This document shows positions 6,512 to 11,747 of a stretch of DNA of 15,224 nucleotides, piece by piece (positions within the stretch are counted from its first letter, which is position 1; every line of letters starts with the position of its first letter). A program made the position numbers and the translations under genes. The notes beneath the pieces were generated by a model, which saw nothing but the letters and a program-made list of their open reading frames with translations, made no database searches and was not told the DNA's origin. Origin of the DNA: Xanthobacteraceae bacterium (lineage in GTDB: Bacteria; Pseudomonadota; Alphaproteobacteria; Rhizobiales; Xanthobacteraceae). The DNA is taken from the NCBI GenBank assembly GCA_019746355.1, contig JAIESC010000018.1, forward strand, positions 1-15,224, in the 5' to 3' direction.

Positions 6512-6754
6512 ATGGCCGAGCACGTCGTTCCCCACTTCCACAACGATCCGGGCGTTGCCGTCATCGAGATCGGCGCGCGCGAGTTCATGTGCGTCGGCGC
6601 GCGGCCCCCGTTCGACCATCCGCATGTCTTCCTCGACATGGGTGACGACCAGGAAATCATCTGCCCGTACTGCTCGACGCTCTACCGGCACGCGCCGGGG
6701 CTCGACGCCCATGCGGCGCGCCCGGAAGCCTGCGCGCTGACCGAAACCGCCTAG
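6512..6754 (+). CDS. NDUFS6-like zinc-finger protein (zf-CHCC family)
   Basis: This 80-residue protein matches the small alphaproteobacterial relatives of mitochondrial complex I subunit NDUFS6. The zinc-binding set is Cys27, His36, Cys51 and Cys54, with the C-N8-H spacing and CPYC motif of that family, and the motif FMCVGARPPFDHPHVF is intact. In alphaproteobacteria the homologue is linked to the NADH-quinone oxidoreductase (complex I) peripheral arm; that role is from family knowledge, not from neighbours here. The ATG at 6512 follows a weak AGCGAG ribosome-binding site and matches the family N-terminus. A longer open frame at 6432-6740 in another phase is a shadow. The monooxygenase gene starts 19 bases downstream. 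Confidence 0.9.
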   Translation: MAEHVVPHFHNDPGVAVIEIGAREFMCVGARPPFDHPHVFLDMGDDQEIICPYCSTLYRHAPGLDAHAARPEACALTETA

Positions 6755-6773
6755 GCGGAGGGGCCAGCGGGTC

Positions 6774-8021
6774 GTGGCGTCTTCCCGCAATGTCCTGATC
6801 GCGGGGGCCGGCATCGGCGGCTTGAGCGCGGCGCTGATGCTGGCGCGGAGCGGCTTTCGCGTCACGCTCCTGGAGCAGGCCGAGCGGCTGGAGGAAACCG
6901 GCGCGGGCATCCAGCTTTCCCCGAACGCCACCCGCATCCTGATCGACCTGGGACTTGGTCCGCGCCTTCGCTCCGACGTGTTCGTGCCGGAGGCGGTCGC
7001 GATCAAGACTGCGACCGGCGGCACGCTCGCCCGCATCCCCCTCGGCAAGGACGCCGAAGAGCGCTACGGCGCGCCGTACTGGTCGATCCACCGCGCCGAC
7101 TTGCAGGCGGCGCTGCTCGAGGCGGTGCAGGGCAATTCGGACATTTCGCTGCGGCTTGGCACCAGGGTCGACGACTTTGTCGTGCATGCGCACGGCGTCA
7201 GCGCCGCCTGCCGCGCCCGCGCCCGCGCCATCGACGAGCACGGCATCGCGCTCATCGCCGCCGACGGGTTGTGGTCGGTGCTGCGGCCGCGCCTCGGCCA
7301 CCGCACCAGGCCGCAGTTCGCCCGGCGCACCGCGTGGCGCGCGCTCGTTCCGGCCTCCACGGTCGAGGCCGAATTCCGCGCCCCGGACGTCCAGCTCTGG
7401 CTCGGACGCAGCGCGCATATCGTGCACTATCCGGTCAAGACCGGCGCCCTCATCAACATCGTCGCCATCGTCGACGATGGCTGGTCCGAGCCCGGCTGGA
7501 CCGCGAGCGGCGACCGCGACGAGCTCATGGCCCGCTATTCGCTGTGGCGGTGGTGCGCACCGGTTCGCGATTTTCTCGCCCAGCCCGACCGCTGGCTGAA
7601 GTGGGCGCTCTATGACGTGCCGCCGCTCGGCCATTGGAGCGAGGGACCGGTCACGCTTCTGGGGGACGCCGCCCACCCGATGCTGCCGTTCCTCGCCCAA
7701 GGCGCGGCGATGGCGATCGAGGACGCGGCGGTCCTTGCCGACTGCATGGGCCGCTACCCCGACGACATCCCATCGGCCATGCGCCGCTACCAGCGGGCCC
7801 GGCGAAGGCGCACTGCGAGGGTGCAGAACGCTGCCCGCAACAATGGGCGGACCTACCACATGAGTGCGGCGGAGGCGGTGCTCCGCAACATGTTCCTGCG
7901 GCTCGCCGGCGGAAAGGCGCTGCGCCGCCGCTACAATTGGCTCTATGATTGGAGGACGGCGCCGCCCGGAAGCGCCGCGCGCCGCGACGTACTGCCCGGC
8001 AAGGGCGAAGACGACGAATAG
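6774..8021 (+). CDS. FAD-dependent aromatic-ring-hydroxylase-type monooxygenase
   Basis: This 415-residue group A flavoprotein monooxygenase resembles salicylate 1-hydroxylases and 6-hydroxynicotinate 3-monooxygenases. The FAD-binding GAGIGG is at 11-16, the middle DG motif appears as ADGLWSVLR at 163-171, and the ribityl-binding GD motif is GDAAHPMLPFLAQGAA at 297-312. Such enzymes hydroxylate aromatic or quinone-like substrates using NAD(P)H and O2; the substrate cannot be read here. Translation starts at GTG 6774, preceded by a strong GGAGGGG at 6757-6763. The reading frame has no ATG at a matching position. The stop codon lies in a 13-base tandem duplication (8014-8040). The gene is apparently co-transcribed with the genes on either side. 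Confidence 0.9.
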   Translation: MASSRNVLIAGAGIGGLSAALMLARSGFRVTLLEQAERLEETGAGIQLSPNATRILIDLGLGPRLRSDVFVPEAVAIKTATGGTLARIPLGKDAEERYGAPYWSIHRADLQAALLEAVQGNSDISLRLGTRVDDFVVHAHGVSAACRARARAIDEHGIALIAADGLWSVLRPRLGHRTRPQFARRTAWRALVPASTVEAEFRAPDVQLWLGRSAHIVHYPVKTGALINIVAIVDDGWSEPGWTASGDRDELMARYSLWRWCAPVRDFLAQPDRWLKWALYDVPPLGHWSEGPVTLLGDAAHPMLPFLAQGAAMAIEDAAVLADCMGRYPDDIPSAMRRYQRARRRRTARVQNAARNNGRTYHMSAAEAVLRNMFLRLAGGKALRRRYNWLYDWRTAPPGSAARRDVLPGKGEDDE

Positions 8022-8040
8022 CTCCAACGAATAGCTCCAA
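8014..8040. repeat. 13-base tandem duplication at a gene's stop codon
   Basis: ACGAATAGCTCCA occurs at 8014-8026 and again at 8027-8039, followed by a shared A. The first copy carries the TAG stop (8019-8021) of the monooxygenase; the second copy carries another TAG one base out of phase. The unit looks like a slippage product. It lengthens the gap to the downstream methyltransferase gene without changing either protein. Confidence 0.8.
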
Positions 8041-8068
8041 GGTCATTCAAGGGAAAAAGACGGGCCGC

Positions 8069-9088
8069 ATGTTTCCGACCACCATCGCGGGCTCTCTGCC
8101 GAAACCCTCCTGGCTTGCCGAGCCCGACAAGCTGTGGCCGCAGTGGCGGCTCACCGGCACCGAGCTCGCCGCGGGCAAGCTCGACGCCACGCTGCTCGCG
8201 CTCAAGCTTCAGGAAGACGCCGGCATCGACATCGTCACCGACGGCGAGCAGTCGCGGCAGCACTTCGTGCACGGCTTTCTCGAATTCGTCGACGGCATCG
8301 ATTTCGCCAACAAGGTGGAGATGGGCATCCGCAACGACCGCTACAAAGCCATGGTGCCGACCGTCACCGGGCCGCTGAAGCTGAAGGGCCGCGTGCACGG
8401 CACCGAGGCGACGTTCTCCCGCGCGCATACCACGCGAAAGCTGAAGATCACCATGCCGGGGCCGATGACCATCATCGACACCATCGCCGACCGGCACTAC
8501 GGCGACCGGGTCAAGATGGCGTTCGCCTTCGCCGAGCTGCTCAACCGGGAGGCCCGCGCGCTCGAAGCCGACGGCGTCGACGTGATCCAGTTCGATGAGC
8601 CGGCCTTCAACGTCTACATGAAGGAGGTCTCGACCTGGGGCATCGAGGCGCTGCATCGCGCGATCGACGGCCTCAAGTGCAAGACCGCCGTCCACATCTG
8701 CTACGGCTACGGCATCAAGGCCAACGTCGACTGGAAGGCGACGCTCGGCGGCGAGTGGCGGCAGTACGAGCAGACGTTTCCGGTGCTCGCCGCGAGCCGC
8801 ATCGCCGAGGTGTCGCTGGAATGCATCCACTCGAAAGTGCCGCTCGAGATTCTCGCGCTGCTCAACGGCAAGGACGTGCAGATCGGCGTCATCGACGTGG
8901 CGAACGACACGGTCGAATCGCCGGAGGAAGTCGCGCGTACCATCGAGACCGTGCTGAAGCACGTGCCGAAGGAGCGCATCGTCTGCGGCACCAATTGCGG
9001 GATGGCGCCGATGCGCCGCGACATTGCGGTCGCCAAGCTCGCCGCGCTCGGCCAGGGCGCGGCGCTGGCGCGCAGGCGGTTCGGCTGA
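8069..9088 (+). CDS. Stand-alone MetE-type (cobalamin-independent methionine synthase) catalytic core
   Basis: This 339-residue protein corresponds to the C-terminal catalytic half of MetE. The zinc ligands can be assigned as His209 and Cys211 (HICYGYG), Glu251 (SLECIH) and Cys310 (GTNCGM). Also conserved are the start motif TTIAGSLPKP, DGEQSR at 58-63, MPGPMT at 129-134 and DEPAF at 176-180. Full MetE is about 750 residues with a folate-binding N-terminal half, so this short form may use another methyl donor or act on a different thiol. Related short enzymes include folate-independent methionine synthases and the epoxyalkane:coenzyme M transferase. The frame extends upstream into the monooxygenase gene, but the ATG at 8069 matches the family N-terminus. 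An AAGGGA at 8049 is a weak, distant ribosome-binding site. Confidence 0.88.
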   Translation: MFPTTIAGSLPKPSWLAEPDKLWPQWRLTGTELAAGKLDATLLALKLQEDAGIDIVTDGEQSRQHFVHGFLEFVDGIDFANKVEMGIRNDRYKAMVPTVTGPLKLKGRVHGTEATFSRAHTTRKLKITMPGPMTIIDTIADRHYGDRVKMAFAFAELLNREARALEADGVDVIQFDEPAFNVYMKEVSTWGIEALHRAIDGLKCKTAVHICYGYGIKANVDWKATLGGEWRQYEQTFPVLAASRIAEVSLECIHSKVPLEILALLNGKDVQIGVIDVANDTVESPEEVARTIETVLKHVPKERIVCGTNCGMAPMRRDIAVAKLAALGQGAALARRRFG

Positions 9089-9120
9089 GCCGCGAGGCCG
9101 CGCCGCCGAGTGGCGCCACC

Positions 9121-9147
9121 AGCGCGTTGACGCGCGTACAACGCGCT
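9121..9147. terminator. Hairpin between convergent genes, probable bidirectional terminator
   Basis: AGCGCGTTG (9121-9129) and CAACGCGCT (9139-9147) form a perfect 9-bp stem with a 9-base loop, extendable outward with one mismatch. It lies between the stop of the plus-strand methyltransferase gene (9088) and the stop of the minus-strand lipoprotein gene (9171), where a shared terminator is expected. There is no T-run on either side, so factor-independent termination would be weak. Confidence 0.55.
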
Positions 9148-9170
9148 GATGGCTCGCCGGCGCGGGGGCG

Positions 9171-9527
9171 TCAATACAGCTGACGTCCGCTCGACCACTG
9201 GCTTTCGGAGGTGCACTTCTTGTCGTTCGCGGCCCTGGCAAGCTCCTGCAGCTCGCCACCCTTCTGGACGTATTCGGTGCGGTAGGCGAGCGCGTTGGCC
9301 AGCGCGCCACCCGGGCTCTGCTCCGAGCGGGCCATCAGCTGCTCCAGCTCGGTCCGCCGCGTGCGCGCGGCCTGGATCGCCGCCTCGATGTTGGGGCACG
9401 GATAGATGTCGAAGCGTCCCGGCGCCATCATGGCGCGGCCCGCCGTCTCGTCGCTGAGCGCGCCGCAACCGGCAAGCCCGAGCGCAAGCAGCATCGCGGC
9501 GCCCGCTGCGAGCCGCCGTTTCGTCAT
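9171..9527 (-). CDS. Small lipoprotein of unknown function
   Basis: This 118-residue protein has a lipoprotein signal: basic MTKRR, a hydrophobic stretch and the lipobox LAGC with Cys21 as the predicted lipidated residue. Residue 22 is Gly rather than Asp, so outer-membrane sorting is likely if Lol rules apply. The mature part contains a predicted helix with heptad character (about 46-66) and the segment NALAYRTEYVQKGGEL. Two further cysteines, Cys44 and Cys105, could form a disulfide. I recall similar small lipoproteins in Bradyrhizobium-type genomes but no function. The ATG at 9527 gives the complete signal peptide, although the ribosome-binding site is weak. Confidence 0.85.
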   Translation of the reverse strand: MTKRRLAAGAAMLLALGLAGCGALSDETAGRAMMAPGRFDIYPCPNIEAAIQAARTRRTELEQLMARSEQSPGGALANALAYRTEYVQKGGELQELARAANDKKCTSESQWSSGRQLY

Positions 9528-9663
9528 CTGGTCAGGCCGTAGATACAGGCTCGAACCCCTCCTGTCGGACCGCGATAACCCAAGATCGTAAAGAATCCGG
9601 GCGCAAATCCGGCAAAGGCGGGATAGCTGGATGGCAGAACGGCGATGGAGACCTAAACCGCCT

Positions 9664-10509
9664 TCAGTGCGCCATCAGCACCGGCAGCTCGGCATGCGCC
9701 AGGATGTGGCTGGTCGCGCCGCCAAAGATCATCTGCCGGAGCCTGCTCTGGGTGAACGCGCCCTTGACCAGGAGGTCGCAGCCTTCGGCCTTGGCCGCGG
9801 CCAGGATCGCCTCACCGGTGCTCTTGCCGTCGAGATTGACCGACTTGAGCTTGGCCGGGATGCCGTTGAGCCGAAGATGCCTGAGGAACTGGTCGGCCGA
9901 CGGTCCCGGCACGCCCTGCCCGCCGACGACGTTGAGCACGGTGACCTGCGCCGCCTGATGCAGGAGCGGCATGGCAAAGCCCGAGGTCCGCGCCTGCTCG
10001 GTGCTGCAATTCCAGTGCAGCATGATGTTGGTGGCGATCTGCTTCGGCGGCACCGGCGGCGCGAGCAGGACCGGCTTGCCGCTTTCGAACAGGCCGGACT
10101 CGATCGCGCGGTTGTGCAGGCCGATGGTGTTGGCGTCGGGCCGGCCGAGCACGGTGATGTCGAACACGCGGCCGTAGCTGCCGACGAAGCTCTCGCCCTC
10201 CGGCGCCTCGTCGAGCCAGGCGCACGACAGCCCCGCCGCGGTGCCGTTCGCCTTCGGCACGCTGCGCGCCTGCATGAACGCCTCGAACATGCGGCGCGCC
10301 TGCGCCGCCTCTTCCAGGCTCTCCTGGCGATACGACTCCAGCGGAATCGAGCCGGCCGGATCGACCGCGACGAATTCGCTGATGCCGAAGCGCAGCGGGA
10401 AGCCCTCGATGTAGCTCCCGCATTTGCGCGCGAGCAGCAGCGCAGTCTCCAGAACGGACGTCATCCCCTCATGCGGCTCCATCGGAACCAGAATCGATTT
10501 CATGCTCAT
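9664..10509 (-). CDS. Universal stress protein with two UspA domains
   Basis: This 281-residue protein carries an N-terminal UspA-like domain (about 3-150, starting KSILVPMEP) and a C-terminal one (about 158-280). The second ends in the nucleotide-binding segment VKGAFTQSRLRQMIFGGATSHIL (248-270). That segment keeps the GG(A)TSH portion of the ATP-binding pattern but has Thr where the second Gly of G-x2-G is usual, so ATP binding is uncertain. Tandem USPs of this length are common in alphaproteobacteria and respond to stress or growth arrest. ATG 10509 has a GGGAG ribosome-binding site seven bases away; a second ATG two codons later (10503) is less well placed. A good sigma-70-type promoter lies about 85 bases upstream. 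Confidence 0.9.
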   Translation of the reverse strand: MSMKSILVPMEPHEGMTSVLETALLLARKCGSYIEGFPLRFGISEFVAVDPAGSIPLESYRQESLEEAAQARRMFEAFMQARSVPKANGTAAGLSCAWLDEAPEGESFVGSYGRVFDITVLGRPDANTIGLHNRAIESGLFESGKPVLLAPPVPPKQIATNIMLHWNCSTEQARTSGFAMPLLHQAAQVTVLNVVGGQGVPGPSADQFLRHLRLNGIPAKLKSVNLDGKSTGEAILAAAKAEGCDLLVKGAFTQSRLRQMIFGGATSHILAHAELPVLMAH

Positions 10510-10592
10510 GGCTTGCTCCCGCGGCTCGCCGCCGGTCGCATCCCCATGCTCCGGCGATGATGGAACGCAGCGTCGTGACTCGACGTCGATAA

Positions 10593-10622
10593 ACTATGTG
10601 ATTTTGCTGATGTTTTTGTCAA
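10593..10622 (-). promoter_or_regulatory. Sigma-70-type promoter for the universal stress protein gene
   Basis: On the minus strand a perfect -35 TTGACA (10622-10617) is followed after 18 bases by CATAGT (10598-10593), four of six matches to the -10 consensus. The predicted start is near 10586, giving a leader of about 77 bases. The spacer is AT-rich, unlike the surrounding DNA. Confidence 0.6.
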
Positions 10623-10640
10623 TCGCAGGGGGCGGATCTT

Positions 10641-10662
10641 CACCCGCCGGGTGCGGCGGGTG
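10641..10662. other. GC-rich perfect hairpin upstream of the stress-protein promoter
   Basis: CACCCGCC (10641-10648) and GGCGGGTG (10655-10662) form a perfect 8-bp stem with a 6-base loop. It lies 19 bases upstream of the -35 element and downstream of the tRNA gene on the minus strand. It may help end tRNA read-through or be an operator; no T-run is present. Confidence 0.4.
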
Positions 10663-10751
10663 CGACCGCACGGTCACCGATCTTAAGTTGCGATGCGACG
10701 CGATTGTTGCGCTGCATCCGCCACGGCCGGCAGCGCGCCCCGAACGATCGG

Positions 10752-10773
10752 CGCATAGGCTTTCGCCTATGCG
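10752..10773 (-). terminator. Stem-loop just past the tRNA-Leu 3' end
   Basis: On the minus strand CGCATAGGC, GAAA and GCCTATGCG form a perfect 9-bp stem capped by a GNRA tetraloop, starting five bases after the encoded CCA. It is well placed as the 3' stem-loop or terminator of the tRNA precursor. It is not followed by a T-run, so it may instead protect the 3' end until processing. Confidence 0.5.
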
Positions 10774-10777
10774 GGTT

Positions 10778-11106
10778 TGGTGCGGGCGGCCGGACTTGAA
10801 CCGGCACAGCGCTTTCGCGCCTAGGGATTTTCGTACCTGCTACGGCTTTCGCCGCCCTCACCTCCCGCGCTGCCGCGTGAGGCTCGGTTTGGGGTCTGGA
10901 CTATACCTTCACCGTTGCGCACACGCGCGCTTTAGGTGCTGCCCGTCTAGTCTCTACACCTTCGCCCCGGCCTTTTCGGCCGATGCGCTTGGCTCGGGAT
11001 TGCCTGTCACCGGTTTCCCCGAATTTGAGCAGTTCTGCATCCCGCGTTTCCCCGGGAGCACTCAAAGATCTCAAGTCCCTTGCGTCTACCATTTCGCCAC
11101 GCCCGC
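10778..11106 (-). tRNA. tRNA-Leu(UAA) interrupted by a group I intron
   Basis: The 5' exon is 34 bases (11106-11073) and the 3' exon 54 bases (10831-10778, with encoded CCA). Joined, they fold as a normal class II leucine tRNA. The acceptor pairs GCGGGCG with CGCCCGC, with discriminator A. The anticodon stem AGGGA/TCCCT encloses the loop CTTAAAA, giving anticodon UAA. The variable arm is GCGC-GAAA-GCGC, and the T arm GCCGG-TTCAAGT-CCGGC. No other reading gives an intact anticodon arm. The intron splits the anticodon between U34 and A35. A plausible promoter lies just upstream (11116-11145). Standard tRNA searches can miss such a gene because the intron separates the two halves of the tRNA. 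Confidence 0.92.
10832..11072 (-). ncRNA. Group I self-splicing intron in the tRNA-Leu(UAA) anticodon
   Basis: The intron is 241 bases and starts after U34. P1 forms between exon ACUU and intron GAGU (intron positions 10-13), with the required U-G pair at the splice site. UUU just before this guide can pair with the 3' exon AAA as P10. Conserved core pieces are readable: P4 from TCGGG and CCCGA (within GGCAATCCCGAGCC), P3 from CTGC and GCAG, and P7 from GACTA (in AGAGACTAGACGGGCAGC at 10938-10955) and TAGTC (in GGTATAGTCCAGACC at 10893-10907). The last base is G, as expected for omega-G. No open frame for a homing endonuclease fits. The core matches the IC3-type tRNA introns of cyanobacteria and plastids; self-splicing is inferred. 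Confidence 0.9.
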
Positions 11107-11115
11107 GAATGCCGA

Positions 11116-11145
11116 TCTATAGCCTTGGCATAGCCAAGCCGCCAA
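11116..11145 (-). promoter_or_regulatory. Candidate promoter of the tRNA-Leu gene with an internal inverted repeat
   Basis: On the minus strand TTGGCG (11145-11140) and TATAGA (11121-11116) are spaced by 18 bases, each with four of six consensus matches. The predicted start, near 11109, would leave a very short leader before the tRNA 5' end at 11106. The spacer contains CTTGGC-TAT-GCCAAG, a perfect 6-bp inverted repeat (11124-11138) that could be a binding site. Confidence 0.45.
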
Positions 11146-11179
11146 TCCATCGAAGCAAAAAGCAACAGTGCAAATTCAA

Positions 11180-11210
11180 AACGGCGGCACGTTGTTGCAG
11201 CGCCGCCGTT
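11180..11210 (-). terminator. Intrinsic terminator of the cupin gene
   Basis: On the minus strand AACGGCGGC (11210-11202) pairs with GCCGCCGTT (11188-11180) across a 13-base loop, followed by TTGAATTTG. The GC-rich stem with trailing T-rich bases, 33 bases past the cupin stop, is the best intrinsic terminator in the window. It separates the cupin transcript from the tRNA gene. Confidence 0.75.
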
Positions 11211-11243
11211 CCCGAATTGCCCGACTGCCGCAAGTTACGCGGA

Positions 11244-11693
11244 TCAGCCCTTGCCGGTGTGGCCCCAGACCTCGTCCCAGATCTGCCCGGTCGGATCGGT
11301 CACGCGGCCATCCTTTTCGTAGAACTTGTTCGGCACCTGGAAGATCGCGAGCATTAAGCCGCCCTCCGGGCACCAGGCCGAGTGCCGGCTGCCGGCTTCG
11401 CGCCAGATGAACTCGCCCTTGGCCGCGGCCATGCCTTCGACCGGGCCTTCCTTGTCCACCAGGCGGCCTTCGAGCACGAAGGTCTGCTCGATGTTGACGT
11501 GCTCGTGGTCCGGCAGCACCGCCCCCGGCGCAAAGCGCATCAGCGCGGTCATCAGGCCGGTCTTGGGATCCATCAGCAGCGTCTTGACCTCACAGCCGGG
11601 GAAGCGCGTCGGCTTCCATTCCATGTCCTGGGGCTTCACGAGATGCGAATGCTGGTCTGCAGTGACGTGCTGCTTCGGCGTGACGGCGTCCAT
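11244..11693 (-). CDS. Cupin-domain protein, ChrR-like
   Basis: This 149-residue single-domain cupin has metal-binding residues His63, His65 and Glu69 in motif 1 (PDHEHVNIEQTFVLEGRL) and His104 in motif 2 (GSRHSAW). This is the usual 3-His/1-Glu set, so it probably binds Fe, Mn or Zn. The layout resembles ChrR-like cupins and small dioxygenases or isomerases; the substrate is not predictable. It has no signal peptide, so it is cytosolic. The ATG at 11693 is preceded by a strong GGAGGA (11704-11699) five bases away. The transporter gene ends 54 bases upstream on the same strand, so the two may be co-transcribed, and an intrinsic terminator follows the cupin gene. Confidence 0.88.
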   Translation of the reverse strand: MDAVTPKQHVTADQHSHLVKPQDMEWKPTRFPGCEVKTLLMDPKTGLMTALMRFAPGAVLPDHEHVNIEQTFVLEGRLVDKEGPVEGMAAAKGEFIWREAGSRHSAWCPEGGLMLAIFQVPNKFYEKDGRVTDPTGQIWDEVWGHTGKG

Positions 11694-11747
11694 GACGATC
11701 CTCCGTTATTGACCCCGGACTCGATGCCCTGTTCCGATGATAGCGGA

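Noticed and set aside
6657..8027. A 456-codon open frame on the minus strand
   Set aside because: It is the reverse of the FAD monooxygenase, whose GAGIGG and GD motifs prove the plus strand codes.
7943..9310. A 455-codon open frame on the minus strand
   Set aside because: It is the reverse of the MetE-type gene with its zinc-ligand motifs, and has no domain of its own.
9553..9580. A T-arm-like sequence (GGTTCGAGCC on the minus strand) suggesting a tRNA
   Set aside because: The flanking bases do not form a T stem or acceptor stem, and no anticodon arm is present nearby.
10611..10626. A possible FNR/FixK box near the stress-protein promoter
   Set aside because: The half-sites TTGA and TCAG are separated by eight bases rather than six and the second is imperfect; the -35 reading explains TTGACA better.
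10778..11106. tmRNA (ssrA) as an explanation for the separated tRNA halves
   Set aside because: The halves join to a complete leucine tRNA with anticodon arm and variable arm, which tmRNA lacks. There is no tag-peptide frame, and the middle carries group I intron core motifs.
10424..11122. A 232-codon plus-strand frame across the tRNA-Leu region
   Set aside because: It crosses the tRNA exons and intron on the opposite strand. The RNA structure explains the conservation-like features and the translation has no domain.
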